Assembly (NCBI GenBank): GCA_022747635.1
Contig: JAKTNV010000011.1
Location: 21,193,005-21,257,004, forward strand
Direction of reading: 5' to 3'
From: Hetaerina americana
Lineage: Eukaryota; Arthropoda; Insecta; Odonata; Calopterygidae
Length of the DNA: 64,000 nt
Under the pieces are notes generated by a model, which was not told the origin of the DNA, did no database searches, and saw only the letters and a program-made list of their open reading frames with translations. This document shows, piece after piece, positions 44,876-57,741 of the stretch. Numbering within the stretch: position 1 is the first letter of the stretch; each line of letters starts with the position of its first letter. Position numbers and translations under genes: made by a program.

Positions 44876-45432
44876 TTCCCTTCTTATGTTTCCCTTAACA
44901 TTACCTTGAAAAGTTTGATAACATTGTCTTGAAAATAACGGATTAAAGTGGATATCTTTGTTTTTATTCCCTATTTGAATCTTATGCTATCTTAATTTCC
45001 ACCTTGCTGCAATGTCTTTACATACTACTCCCGCCTATGTTGCATTCATACACTATTTATAACACACTCTTCGCTCCTAACAGTATAATATTCTTCGTCT
45101 TGGAAGTCTATTCAGTTTTAATTTGTCATACCCTTTTTAGCCCAACCCTTTACCTCTCTGAAATCACACAACTTGCTCTCATATAAATGTTTTCTAATTT
45201 ACCTCTTTTGCATATTTTCAAAGTTACAAATCCAGCCAACGTTTATTTTTCACTTGTCACATAAAGATGCATCCTATATAAATTTTTTCATGACCAACTC
45301 ATTCAATACCGTTTTTTTATCTAATTTAAGGAAGCAAGTCCTAATTACCAGGTGATTTCAGTTTGATTAACATGTTTCATATATAGCCTACCACATATAA
45401 TGAATCTATATGACAAAATGAGCAATGGATAA
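44876..45432. other. No gene seen
   Basis: Pyrimidine-leaning AT-rich DNA; small open frames at 45004-45355 have no recognisable domain. Confidence 0.5.
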
Positions 45433-45434
45433 TA

Positions 45435-46490
45435 CGAGGGCGATTCGAAAAGTAAGATCTCCTATTTTTTTTCATAAAGCATCAAATTTCTTCTCAACTT
45501 TGTGTACACCGTAGGAAAGGCTGAGCATTTAGCTATTTTTTTACATAGTTGCCTTGACAATCAATTACTTTTACCATCTTTGTAAGCATCTCTTTATAAC
45601 CGGCGTCGTACCTTTCTCCCGCGGCGTCACGAAGCCAACTGACGACTGCTTCTTGCACTTCCTCGTCTGACTTGAATTTCTGTCCTCCACGGTGTTTTTT
45701 GAGAGCGGGAAACAAGTGGTAGTCGCTGGGGGCAACTTCCGGGCGGTGAGAAGGGTGGTCGATGATATCCCATCAGCCGAATCCATTGAGTAGGGTGGTC
45801 GTTTGATGTGACACATGGGGACGTGCATTGTCATGATGCAAACACATTCCTTTGGTAAGACACCTTGCTGTGACCGAGGGCCTCCGACACTGTACGGAGA
45901 AGTAGCCACTCTCTTCATTAAGGCCTTCCTTCATCTCATTAGGAAGATAATCGAAGAAGGGACCATTAGGTCTCAATTCCCCCCAAATAAAGACCTCTGT
46001 CTATCTGTCTATCTATTAAGGGTGATTCTCCGGTTATTGCGCACCATCTCGTCAATTGGAGCCACCATTGATTCCGGAAAACTCGGTCGCCCCGACCGCT
46101 GCTCATCGTGGACGTTTTCACGGCCATCAAAAACTCCCTACACCACTTCCGCACGTTTTTGGTGTCCATACACTTCTCACCGTACAATACCACTAAATAG
46201 CCCCAATACCTAACAATACATGTAATATCACCAAATCATGTAATGCTACCAATAAATGAATTTATATCGGAGCAGCAGTCGTCCGTTGGCTTCGCGACGC
46301 GGCGGGAGAAAGGTACGATGCCGGTATTAAAAAGCTGGTTACAAGGATGCAAAAAGTGGTTGATCGTCAAGGCAACTATGTAAAAAAAATAACTGAATGC
46401 TCAACCTTTCCTACGGTGTACACAAAGTTGAGAAGAAATTTGATTTTTTATTAAAAAAAATAGGAGACCTTACTTTTCGAATCGCCGTCG
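45435..46490. mobile_element. Mariner-E derivative with ~216-bp inverted ends
   Basis: The two ends, 45435-45650 and 46274-46490, are inverted copies of each other over about 216 bases, far longer than a normal mariner ITR. They share GGCGATTCGAAAAGTAAG at the tips and are flanked by TA (45433-45434 and 46491-46492). Each arm contains the mariner C-terminal coding end and 3'UTR (the left one, read on the minus strand, ends TKMVKVIDCQGNYVKK). So the normal 5' end has been replaced by a second, inverted 3' end. The middle holds broken transposase sequence. Confidence 0.85.
45533..46195 (-). pseudogene. Mariner-E transposase remnant
   Basis: Read leftward from about 46195: YGEKCMDTKNVRKWCREF (helix-turn-helix domain), a degraded hinge and DNA-binding half, then the catalytic block CLHHDNARPHVSH in one frame. 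Next come the third-Asp block (HRPEVAPSDYHLFPALKKHR) and the C-terminal YKEMLTKMVKVIDCQGNYVK. The first Asp block is deleted; a VTARCLTKGM stretch directly precedes the HHDN motif. Frames change at least twice, so it cannot encode an enzyme. Confidence 0.8.
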
Positions 46491-46617
46491 TAGTTACTAT
46501 GGTTTTTTATTGCTAAGCTCATAGATAATCAATGCAAATACATTAAACTCTCGCTACTGATGCCAAATTCAATATAATGAGGGCGGTAGGTCATTGAATT
46601 TTATCTACATCAACATG

Positions 46618-46700
46618 GTACCATGAAAATGACCACTAGGGTGTGTGGCAGGGGGTGATTCCGCACTAGGAATGCGAAATCAATATTAAATTATCTTTAA
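46618..46700 (-). repeat. LINE-B 3' end fragment
   Basis: ACCACTAGGGTGTGTGGCAG matches the reversed LINE-B 3' signature at 60180 (ACCGCTAGGGTGTGTGGCAG). Only the last ~80 bases are recognisable. Confidence 0.65.
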
Positions 46701-49496
46701 ATTTGCGATAAAGGAAAGAATGTTGAAATAAGTGAGTTAGAGTAATGAGTTAATTAGGCATAATCCTGAAGGTAGGTAGAAAATGTGTGGGGTTATAAAA
46801 CGGTTTATTGTCCTGTGTGGTTATATAAAAATTAGCGTCGTATAAAGCTCGGCTCAGAAATGTATTGATGCTCATTCTATGAATAAATCATAATGTCTAT
46901 GTTGTCAGATAAAAAATTGTTTATATCTTTAACAATGGAAACAATATTGATACTAAGATAATTTTCGGTATGTTATTGTTTAAAAAAATATTATAAAAAA
47001 GTATTTCCCCTAAAATATTCAATATCGGTTATTTTGAATTATATTCGTAGCCAGAGAGATTTTTATCATTTTGTATTTTCACGGTTTCTCTATTATTAAG
47101 CCATGGAATCATTCGTAAAATTAGTCTTAATCCTAGTGGTTGGTAAAGATAGCATAAATTTCATATTGTCTTAGAAAAACTCGTTATTTGCCTTTGATTC
47201 TCGTTTTTTACTGATCAACCCTCCACAGGACTAGCTCAGCAGAGATATGGAAGATAATCAAAGTAATCTCTGAAGTAAGATTTTATTACTGTACTGTGAG
47301 ATATGTAAAGTTATCTCTTCAATTACACATGGAAATGAATGCAAGCTACCATCATGTGGGCGATATTTTGCTCTCCATTTCAGTCTGAATTATTTATCGC
47401 CGTCCATTTAAGAGTGGACTGCCATAAAGGCTGTCCTAAAATTGTTGAAGGTTTGAGTTTTTTTCTGGAAAGGACAAACACGCAGCCCATGCGTAAAGAA
47501 CATCTTGAATTTTATTATTTTGTTAAAATTTCGTTTTTTTCGTTGATTTTTGAACCGATACGGATAGTTCTGGGGGAGAAATATCACCGAAATGGATGGA
47601 ATTTCATGGAAATTGGGCCAAAAAAGCCGGAAGGTGGAGAAAAAGAGTTTCCTCACGTTGCTCCTCTTATTTTTTACGATTTTTAAATTCACGCGCGGTG
47701 GCCATGTTGAATATGGATGAAGGAAGGAACGAACGACCTTGCCCGCACTGTCATTGGTCGGGAGACCTCTATTTCCTAACCCCCCCCCCTCACTCCCACC
47801 ACCTACGAATCCACTCTTCCTTTCCCGCATAACTCTCTCATTGGCTGGTCACGACAATCCCTCCCCCCCCTACCCACACTTTCATCCGTCTTGTCTTCCT
47901 CTCTCTCTCTCATTCTGTCCTATTCTTACCCTCCTTCCTAGTCCTGTCCTCCAATCGTTCATTATCCTCACTAATCCTCCCTATTTTTTCCCTTCCTTCG
48001 AAAAAAAAGACGTCGGCTTCGCGCTCAAGGCTATGGTCCTTTCACTTTCTCCTTCCCGTCGCCCCATTTCCCACCAAAACCCTCCCGTTCAACTCCAACA
48101 TACTCCCCCACCCCCTTTCTCCTCCTTATCACCCTTCATCTCTGTCACCGTCTGAGCGCTCTCAATCTCTTTCTTACCCTTTTCAACCCTGGTTTCGTTC
48201 ATCCTTACCTCCTCAATCCCAACATCCCCACCCAACCCTTTTCCCTCTGCCACTCCGCCCCTTAAAATCCCTTTCCTCAACCTACCCTCGAACTTCCCCA
48301 TCCCTCAAGGAACTCTCCCCTTTCCACCCCCCCTTAGACCGAACAACCACTTTCCCTTATCCTGTCTCATACTTGTTTCGTACACCCACCCCCATATGCC
48401 CATTTTTTTATACAATCGTACTGTCATTGGAAACGAAGATATCTCTCGCAGTTTCTCTCGCCAATTCTTCCCTTCAATCACATCCACTTGTTTATTTTTT
48501 TAAAAAAAAGGAAGGGAGACGGAGCGGGTGAGAAATTTAAGGTTCTATCGATAATGAGTCGTCTTCCATACTTCGCGCTGCCGAGCAGACTGTCACGTAA
48601 CCTGGGGTTCGTGGTCGTGCATTATGTCGCAGATGAGCGAGGGTGTTGGTTGGAGGGTGTGAGCTTGAGCGGGTTTGAAGCGTAGCCACCCGGATCATTT
48701 TTGGAAATGGTTTGGACTCTTTCGCTAACCCTTAAATTGCAATATTTCCCAGCAGAATATCTCTAAAGGGTTTTCGTGCGAATCAACACTTATTACCGGT
48801 ATTACTAGAGTACAGGCAATTATACCATGGAATCCTACCTTCGATAAATTGACTGAAAAGTCAGCAGCGTCCAAGGAATATTTATTTTTAATCGTATGTA
48901 TGCATTTTACGCTGATCTCGTGTGTTTTTTGGCAAATCCCTTCCCGCTTGACCAGGTGGGACTGACATACATTAACTTAGTGCGTGTTAAAATACTCCCT
49001 AACCGTTTTTTGTTTTTTTTAAGCCCTTAATTCCCTCGTCCTTCTACTTGGGGGTTATGCCTCGCGCCTTCCCCTGACAGTTGCGGGGTGCCACATTTTC
49101 TCCCTATGACTCTAGGGATGAGGGCCATAAGTGATATAGTCATGGACCAATATTATTTTCCTCTTCTTGCTTTACAGTGCTCCATGACCTGTATGGCTTT
49201 GGCCTATCGTATAAGTGGTTGAGGTTAATTTTTATGCTCTCCGTTTTAGTATACCCGGGAGCTTGAATAGTGAGTGGAAATGACACTTGTATAGAACTAT
49301 GTTTTCTGCTATAATGTGTATGGCTTTGAACGTCTTTTCGGTTTTTTTAGTGAATATTATTTCCCCTTTTCCTAACCATTTACACACCCTTCCTCTCCAT
49401 TATCCCTTACCCATCCCACCAGGTACTTGTACCTCTTAACACAGAACGTTTTGGTGAACCACGAGGTATTTATGTAACTGTAAATAGAAAAACAAG
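46701..49496. other. No supported gene; pyrimidine-rich block 47770-48480
   Basis: The first 700 bases are AT-rich and quiet. From about 47770 to 48480 the plus strand is strongly C/T-rich, giving long chance frames on both strands (47739-48155 and several reverse frames) that lack domains. The flanks at 47580-47770 and 48520-48680 are GC-richer and could hold an exon or promoter I cannot recognise. Confidence 0.5.
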
Positions 49497-49745
49497 CTTA
49501 TAAATACTAGTCAAGGTAAGGGAGAGGAAAGCATTGCTGGATGAAATACAGAGGGGTTAAAATAAGCCGATGAGGAGCATACTGATTGATGACTAGGAAT
49601 GTTGAGGGCTATTATAGAACAAATTACATTATAATAGACAAATACGAGGAAGGGAATAGGGATAGGAAGAGAATAGGCATTTTAGATGTAATTAAGGGAA
49701 ACTGAAAGTATACGGAATTGAAGAAGGGTTAATTGCAATGCTACT
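49497..49745 (+). pseudogene. LINE-A 3' end fragment
   Basis: In one frame GMLRAIIEQ and YEEGNRDRKRIGILDVIKGN, then KYTELKKG, follow the tail of the LINE-A copy at 35474 (LLKTVIEGRMLGRRGKGRNR, IGKLDGMKGG, KYSELK). No further coding remains. Confidence 0.6.
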
Positions 49746-49904
49746 GTTCACGTCGTGGACCACTAGGTGAGACTTTGAAGTGTATCAGTGGTTGGTTTGT
49801 GTGTAATTTCATATTTCGTCTGATAACACAATACTCCTCAATACTCCTCACCTAAGTATGTGACCGCACCCGATTTCATGCTAGAAGACATGTGTGAAAC
49901 ATTA

Positions 49905-50065
49905 CCGAAACAGTACTAAGCCCGAGGGTTGGTTTGGGAGGGGGATAGGGTCCATCTAAGCCAAAGAGCCTGTGATATTCACAGAACAAGGGCATGGGAT
50001 CCAGATCGTGTTCCTGTGCCGCCTGTGGTCTCCCAGGAAGCTCTGATACCCGATAGTGGTATATA
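49905..50065 (-). repeat. SINE-3 body fragment
   Basis: CCCGAGGGTTGGTTTGGGAG, the later CCTGTGGTCTCCCAGGAAGC and TGATACCCGATAG follow the order of SINE-3 at 16451-16600 (CCCGAAGGTTGG, TTGTTTCCCAGGAAGTACTG, GGTACCCG). The tRNA head is missing. Confidence 0.6.
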
Positions 50066-50590
50066 ATGACGAAAGGTCTTCATTTGAATAACCTAAGCCT
50101 GCTGAAATCTAACCCTTCTTAATCGACGCATCATCCCTTTCCCTATAAAAGCCATGGGCCAAATCCAACACCGGATCCTCTACTTGAAAACCTTGTTTAT
50201 CATTGTCTCACTATCTTTAACAGGTGACCCGCCAACCTTCCGAAATATTCTGCATCACCACCGCCTTCCCCACGTTCCTCCCCCCCATCTCCCACCCCGA
50301 AGCTCCGTAGTCTCATTCCTGTTTTCGGCCACATTAAAATTCTCTCTCATCTGCTGCTTTTCCGCTTCAATCGGCTTTAACAGCCTTGAGGCCTTATTCA
50401 ATGCCAATGGCCCTCACCCACGAATTTTCATTTTGTTTTCAATTTTAAAACTGTTTTTCCGTTTCTATCTTTCACGCCCTTTCTCCCATTTGCGTCGGGT
50501 ACGTAGCTTAAAAGTACAGAATTATCAATAATTTGGTTGTTAAATTCATTATGTTTGCCAGGACTGAACAATTTTCATTAAAAAACATTG
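50066..50590. other. No gene seen
   Basis: An open frame at 50154-50531 (125 codons) is hydrophobic and C/T-driven. It has no domain, and I treat it as chance. Confidence 0.5.
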
Positions 50591-50736
50591 TGAGGGTAGA
50601 GAAAGAAACTTTGCACTTCCATATAAAGATTTATTACTTCACACGATCATGATTTCGAAGCTGCGCATAAAGATTTATGACCGTATGAAATAATAAATAT
50701 TTATGTGGAAGTGCAAAGTTTCTTTCTTTACCCTCA
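50591..50736. repeat. Foldback element, ~49-bp arms
   Basis: TGAGGGTAGAGAAAGAAACT at 50591, continuing TTGCACTTCCATATAAAG, is matched by its reverse complement ending at 50736. There are about four mismatches over ~49 bases and a 48-base centre. No obvious target duplication is seen. The outer edge resembles a sequence at 38089-38108. Confidence 0.8.
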
Positions 50737-51052
50737 TCACGAAGTCTGGAACTATTATATTTGAACAACATTGCCTCCGCTTCCACTAACAATGCCTTAG
50801 TTTTCAATTAGATTTTTACTCTTAACTTATTTCGATATTAAACCTGACTCCTGCATATTTTCTCGTTGTCAGCCCACTCCTTTTCTCTTCCCTTTATGGT
50901 TCTACTCTCCTAACCTTCACTTCTCCCTCTCCATGTATCATCACAAAAAGAGCAGTGCACTTTCAATTTATTTTTCTTCAGCTAATGAAGTGATGGAGGA
51001 GATTCTTCCTTGCCACCCCTAGCTCCGAAACGTTCGTAATTTTTACGAAAAT

Positions 51053-51107
51053 ATTTATATATATATTTTAAGCAATTATGCATATATTTACACATATTAT
51101 ATGTATG

Positions 51108-51177
<70 letters not shown>

Positions 51178-51181
51178 TACA
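51053..51181. repeat. (TA)n microsatellite with (CA)n edge
   Basis: Interrupted TA and TATG units lead to about 55 bases of pure TA, then ACACACACA. Confidence 0.95.
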
Positions 51182-52444
51182 CTTTTAAACATGACAAACC
51201 CGCCAAATGGCGAACAAATATTAATTCACATGGACATCTGCAGATATAAGGAAATGGGATAGGAGCACATAAAAGACAAACACAGGAGAGATGGGGAAGG
51301 CGGAATCCAGCAGGTTACAAATGCAAAAATATTTCCTATGTATTAGTACTTTAGGTTTCGTACCCTATTGCTACCAATTTAACTGTCTTAGTCTACTTGC
51401 TTTAGATACTAACCCTGGTCAAAACATGCACTCAAATAACTCTAATGTACTATTCTCTGCTGCCATCTTTCTCCTTGGCACACCTTCCCTGTTGTGAGAC
51501 TGGGGGAGTTTTCATTCAGCTTATGCACCTGGAGGAGACCTCATCATCACGACCCATCAATCATTTCCGGGGATTGGTTTGTGGCAGTCCTTTAATGCAT
51601 GTATCCCATTATCTACCAACCTGAACTCTAATGCACCATGCCATAGAGGTAGAAACCCAACCCTTTCCCTACGGAAACCTTTCGAATACTCAGCGGATTT
51701 CATGAAACAAGCGCGGGAGAGAACCGTAATCTGGTCGTCCCCAATCTCTCAACTGTCACATACAATGGCTTGTTCTCTGCCGTTGCTTAATGGGAGCTTC
51801 GTAACCCACAACTTTACCAAAGTGAATCCATCTTCACGGTCATCATTCGAAAGGAAATTTTTCATACAGACTTTGGCCACAGCAGCACAATGAATTGACT
51901 GAAAAAATACATATAATAACATATATCAAAGAGGACCTTCCATAATTAAGTAAATAAGTTTTCAATTCAAATAATTTATGGCACACTAATCGTGTGCTCA
52001 AAATAATATGTAATGCATGTGTGGTACATGTTTCATTAATTTGACTCAAGTTTTGCGACAGCGGTGGCAGTTGTAAATTCAAACGGGTTCACTTCACCTA
52101 CGGTAGGGTAAGTTGTTGTCAGTTAATCTATCGACATTCAGGGAATAGAGCTTTGGAAATTGAACGGATCTTGTTGAAAGAATATGATGAAATATATCCA
52201 AGGCAATATCAATCGAAAAAAAGTCACATCTCATAACAACATGCTGAATGCTGCACTTAGATAATTCATTGCCGTATATGTATAGTGCATGCTTTTGTGG
52301 AATATCTCTCAAAAATCAATGTGAAGGGTAGAACTCATCCCCTTATAAATTCAAGGTCAAGCTCATGTGACTTTTTTCCGAATGTATTTATTTGTATACT
52401 ACTGCTTCGTTCGTAAACCTCATTTGTTAATAAACAACCTGACC
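51182..52444. other. No gene seen
   Basis: An open frame at 51579-51893 (104 codons) has normal-looking composition but no recognisable domain or convincing splice sites. I do not call it. Confidence 0.45.
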
Positions 52445-52690
52445 CAATACACTAAAACTTGACTCTTTCTTCAATAGTTCCTGCAGTCTAACTCCATTTC
52501 GTCCACCATGCTCATTCTTTTTATTCTCATAAATCGCTTCCCCAACTTCCTTCCCGCTATTCCAGAGTTTCAGCTTATCATCGAAAATCAAAATAACCTT
52601 TTTTCACCTTTCCTGCCTCCTTTCTCTCCTGTTATTCTATACCCAGTGCTTGTTCGTTCATTTTTACTTTCCGTCCATCTGATTTTTCTT
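52445..52690 (-). pseudogene. Probable LINE-A 3' fragment
   Basis: The plus-strand text (CTTCCCCAACTTCCTTCCCG, CTTTCCTGCCTCCTTTCTCT) resembles the antisense of the LINE-A C-terminal region near 35550-35760, in the same orientation. Divergence is high. Confidence 0.4.
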
Positions 52691-52803
52691 TATTAATTAT
52701 TAGTAATATTATTAGTAATAACCTTATTAATTTTATTTTATTATTATTTGGTATTTTACCATTTGAGATGTTAGATGAAGAACCATACATTTTTAAGTTC
52801 CGA

Positions 52804-52869
52804 CTAACATGACGAAACCTGGCACTCAATAATATTAGTAGCATGATGTGCCAGGTTTTCTAATGTTAG
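52804..52869. repeat. Two-tier foldback
   Basis: CTAACAT (52804-52810) pairs with ATGTTAG (52863-52869), and AAACCTGGCAC (52815-52825) pairs exactly with GTGCCAGGTTT (52848-52858). A 22-base AT-rich loop lies inside. Confidence 0.75.
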
Positions 52870-53089
52870 GCGACTCTTAGAAGAATCCTAGAAACCCATA
52901 CCGCAAATAACTGTTCTTCGTTCCATCTAACATGAATATTTTTTCCTCACCCTACCTCACTTGCCTAACGTCCTCTCTATCGCATTCTTTTAACATCCAA
53001 AATAATACATAATTAGTATTATTCTTTTATGCTCTTACTGTTTGAATTAATCATATGTATTAAATATCAGTTTATCTTTTTGGAAAGAG

Positions 53090-53580
53090 TAATGGATGAG
53101 ATAAGTAGAGTTCAAAGAAGATTGCGTTGGGTAAAAACCTGTTTGCAAAGAGTCGAAAATTAATGACAAAAACTTTATGAGTTTAAAGAATAAAAGAATA
53201 TCTGTAGATCAGCAAAAATGTGGTTTTGCATAATTCGGATGATTGGCTGTTGAAATAAGAGGATAAGCATAAATTGGAAGCCTTTGAAATCTGGGTTTGT
53301 AGAAGAATGAAGAAAATAGAATGTGCGGATGTGAAAACAACAGATAACATTTTTGAAATGGTAGGAAAAGAGGGAAGGTATTATGGAGAAATTTGAAAAA
53401 GACAGGACAACTGGATACAGAAGATACTGAGAGGCAAAGTGACGCTAAAGTTGGTAATAGATTGGAGATTGTTGGGAAATTGAGGTAGAGGGATGAAGAT
53501 AATAAGTATTTGATGTGGAGTTAAAGAGAATAAAAAGTATACAGAACTAAAAAAATGAGTTATTGTAGAATGTAGTAAGG
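53090..53580 (+). pseudogene. LINE-A 3' fragment
   Basis: Around 53275-53345 the frame reads LEAFEIWVCRRMKKIECADV, then KTTDNIFEMVGKEGRYYGEI. The segment to 53470 (KRQDNWIQKILRGKVTLKLV) fits the LINE-A C-terminus. Upstream, single-frame coding is lost. Confidence 0.75.
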
Positions 53581-54349
53581 GAACTATGGATATTAGGTGT
53601 CATGTTTATGCGGTATTTAGCAATAGAGAGATGCTTAATAGCAGGGTTCATCAAAAACCTACCAGTAGAAGATATAACACTCCTACTATTACATATTATA
53701 ATTGTAATAAAAATAATTATAATAGGAATTATCGATTCGAAAACACGCCATTTTGGAATATATTTTTAACAGGAATTTATCAATTCTATTATTTGTGAAA
53801 CACAATTAATTTATTAGCAAAATACTATATGATGTACATAACGAGATGCTTGATTGCAAGTCTGGTGGTGGAGCGAAGAAGGTCATTAAATCCTAGTGAA
53901 CATATTTGGTATTGAATTCTTATTCGTTTTTTTGGGTGTTCACAAGGTTTATGTATGCATACAATTTCATTCTAGTCCCAGATTCTCGCCTTCCAAACTC
54001 ACGTGACGGAATTTGCTCCGACACGCGACAAAATTGGCACAGAATGCGCAACACGTTGACGGCACGGATGATCGGCGGCACGAGTGACACCGCTGTAACG
54101 CCAAAATAATAAAAAAAAGAGTTTCTAGAACCTGGAATGCAAATGACTGACTAGAGTTCCAATTTTGGGAAATTCCCACCGGCGTCCATCCAAATTACCG
54201 CTGAATTCGCTCTCTGGTGCGTCCTCTTTCAACCAAAATTTCGTTACGAAGGTCGTACGTAGCATAATGGTGCTCATCGGCGCTTCTTAGTAACCCCAGG
54301 CTCAGTACTCATTGACAAACAGGGTTTTGCATTGAAGGAGGTTCTACAC
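53581..54349. other. No gene seen
   Basis: A GC-richer patch at about 53980-54310 has no supported frame. Confidence 0.5.
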
Positions 54350-54680
54350 TTGATCTCTCTAATTTTAATCAACATGAGCTTTCCTCTTGTAGAAAAATGG
54401 AACTAATAATATATTTTAAATATCATGGCTGAAAAGACATCCAATTTATGCAAGAGATTAAATCAGTAAATCAACCTTCGCTCCGTAAGCGACTCCCGCT
54501 TATTTATTCAAATGATCTTTATACACGACGCAGTTTATCATATCAACGTGTTACAAGTCTATCTACTCCATGCTGATGTAAATGTGCTACATCTATATGT
54601 ATAGTATCCCGCAAGCTGCTGTAAGGGGATGTAGTGGAAGGGTATTAGGTCACTAACCCTAAAAAGAATAAAAGTCGCTA
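54350..54680 (-). pseudogene. LINE-B 3' pieces, decayed
   Basis: GATCTCTCTAATTTTAATCA, CCAATTTATGCAAGAGATTA and CAACCTTCGCTCCGTAAGCG align with the LINE-B minus-oriented text at 60225-60365. At 54608-54660 a decayed reversed 3' signature (GCAAGCTGCTGTAAGGGGAT) follows, out of the expected order. Two insertions or a rearrangement are therefore possible. Confidence 0.6.
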
Positions 54681-55583
<903 letters not shown>

Positions 55584-55617
<34 letters not shown>

Positions 55618-55633
55618 CACATATACATATATA
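55584..55633. repeat. (TA)n / (AC)n microsatellite
   Basis: TATATGTATATATA leads into ACACACACACATATACATAT between two PLE termini. Confidence 0.93.
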
Positions 55634-55738
55634 TGTCTTACTTGAAGAAGGCCTCTGAGAGGGCCGAAAGCTCGATAAATTTATCGTGTGAGTGTCCTTT
55701 TAAATGTTGCTATTCTATTTGTGTTCATTGTGCCGTCC
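55634..55738 (+). repeat. Second PLE terminus with hammerhead-like core
   Basis: CTTGAAGAAGGCCTCTGAGA, then GGGCCGAAAG (55641-55670), has a GAAGA box, a GGCCTCT/AGAGGGCC stem with one bulged base, and GAAA. A self-complementary CGATAAATTTATCG follows and may be stem III. Then comes TGTGAGTGTCCTTT, shared with the other termini. Confidence 0.6.
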
Positions 55739-55850
55739 CATATATATATATATGTATATTTAGTATATTTATGGTATATACATATGCCATAAAAACAGTA
55801 ATCAACCCGAAGGTCGGTTTTATATTTATATATATATATCCATAATACAT
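55739..55850. repeat. Interrupted (TA)n with a SINE-3 tail scrap
   Basis: TA units flank CAGTAATCAACCCGAAGGTC (about 55795-55814), the same text as the 3' end of SINE-3 at 16442-16461. Confidence 0.7.
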
Positions 55851-56440
55851 ATATCATAAATTTTCCGATTTAACTAACGCGAATCAATGTAAAACGAAAC
55901 GTGCCCTGGTTTTCCAACATCGAAAGTATCATCATGTCTTGGGGACGTTTTTAGTGGAACTCTGGAGAATTCTCGACCTTACGATAATAAAACCTTAATC
56001 TGGACTGATGAGAAGGTGCTAGGGTACACACTCTGAGATGTTTCTAGAATACGTCGCCTTAAAAAATCATTTCTTCCCTCGCTACTCTTACCGTGAGACG
56101 CGTTAAATTCAGCCACGGAGCCTTTTGAGCAGCAATAATGGTGGCGCTCGGTGATTTTATCCGCTGTAATCCGCCTCGTTTCATCTTCGGAAAACCGTTA
56201 GAAGGTGGGAAAACGCCTTAAATCTGTTCTTCAAGAGATCATCTCCGTGAAAAGGGCAAAGGTGAGGCGGTAAACGAAGAAAGCGTAGCCATGGAGACCA
56301 TTTTGATGACATAATTCCAAATTCAGAGGGAAAGAAAGGTTTCGAGTCCTCCTCTTGAATTCGTTGCACTCTAGTTAAAGTCGTTTTCAATAAGAAAACT
56401 CTATTATTCGTATTTCCGATAAATCATTGTAAATACATAT
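55851..56440. other. No gene seen
   Basis: No supported frame or matched repeat. Confidence 0.55.
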
Positions 56441-56746
56441 TTATAACGCTTGAAGAAAACTTATTCAAAACACTACTCAAAGAGTTGAACTGCTTTACCC
56501 GTTTCAGTTTGTCCCTCAAATTTAATCAGAGCCTTCCTCTTTCTTCAGATTCTCATCACCAATTTTCATGATCATACATTCCCATCCCATACCTATCACA
56601 TTTATTATGTAATATGCAAAATATTAATTGTAAACCCTTGATAGATTGGCTACTAATCCGCTAATGTAACTGATTTCAAGAAATACCCACATACTCTCAC
56701 TCTAGTCGACAACCCTTTCCATACCTCGCTGACCATTTACTTTGCA
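56441..56746 (-). pseudogene. LINE-A RT fragment next to mariner-F
   Basis: The plus-strand text AAAGAGTTGAACTGCTTTAC, CCCATACCTATCACATTTAT and ACATACTCTCACTCTAGTCG follows the antisense order of LINE-A at 36010-36250 (FADD box to the NKTKV region). Mariner-F is inserted at TA 56747-56748. Confidence 0.65.
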
Positions 56747-56748
56747 TA

Positions 56749-57580
56749 CAGGGTCTGTCCCAAACATGAATGCAATGATTTTTTGCCACCAATGCAGATG
56801 ACTGGGGTGAGGTCATTTGTGGTGGAAAAGGTAATAGGAGATCTTCGGAAAGTAGCGCGACCCACGTCAGTTAAATGCGGGTATTTTCAGTCTGCGGATT
56901 GCTGATAGATTGGATACCTGTTCGACGGTCACGTCACGAATTCACGATATCACTTTCCATGGAGCAATGAATGATATGCGATAAAGTTGTGCATTAAGCT
57001 TGAAAAATTGGGTTCATAGACCATGAACATGGTTAAGGATGCTTATGGAGATGGATAAATGTCCCTAGTGATTGTATTCTGCTTGCATACGATGTTCTGA
57101 GAGGGTAACGAAGAGGTTGACGATGAGGAATGCCCTGGACATGCATCAACAACCTAGTGTAATGAAAATGTGCAAAAATGTGAGACACATGCTCAATTCC
57201 GAATGATCCCCAATTTTCAGGATGTTAGCAGAAGATTTAGGCACGAGAAAGGTGTGACAAGATGACCCCCAATATGCTGTCAGAAAACTGCTTGCGTGAC
57301 AATCTTTCCTTGGACCTCTTGGACCACAGTGGGTGACCCGAATTTTTTAAATTAGGTGATTACTGGTGACGAGACATGGGTCTTTGAGTACGACTCAAGT
57401 ATAACCCCTTTGAGCTCCATTTTGGACCACTGGATCATGTCAAAGAGGCGATGACGAGGTGCCTGAACGAGGGTCCTGTTGATGCCTTACAGGAAGCATG
57501 CCACAACTGGCGGAGGCACTGGCATCGGTGTATCGACACATAAGGGTGCTCTTATGAAGAATTTTAGCAATTTTTGATGG
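56749..57580 (+). pseudogene. Mariner-F remnant, internally deleted, right end lost
   Basis: The left end CAGGGTCTGTCCCAAACATG is ITR-like with a TA before it. Out-of-frame pieces include a degraded QRYAIKLCIKL start, EEVDDEECPGHASTT and the first catalytic block ITGDETWVFEYDSS (about 57358-57400). The next block in line is already the C-terminal HVKEAMTRCLNEG, so both later Asp motifs were deleted. The layout is closest to mariner-A (EEVDDEPRPGRPSTT). The right ITR is absent because a PLE terminus starts at about 57583. Confidence 0.8.
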
Positions 57581-57582
57581 AA

Positions 57583-57741
57583 CAAGTCTCATCAGATGAT
57601 GATGACGGCCGTACCTTCGAAACGTCAAAACCACACGTGTTTGTCCTTTCTTCGTTTTTATGATTTAAAAATCTATCAAAATCAGTGTTTTTGTATATTT
57701 TCGCGTCATTGAAGAGTGTTCTATTTCGAAGATAAATATGT

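Noticed and set aside
47739..48155. 138-codon open frame on +
   Set aside because: C/T-rich DNA produces long frames on both strands here; no domain, start context or splice site is recognisable.
50154..50531. 125-codon hydrophobic frame on +
   Set aside because: Resembles a membrane protein only through T-rich composition; no homology is recognised and flanking DNA is repeat-like.
51579..51893. 104-codon frame on + as a host exon
   Set aside because: Composition is plausible, but there are no recognisable splice sites or domain; not enough to support a call.
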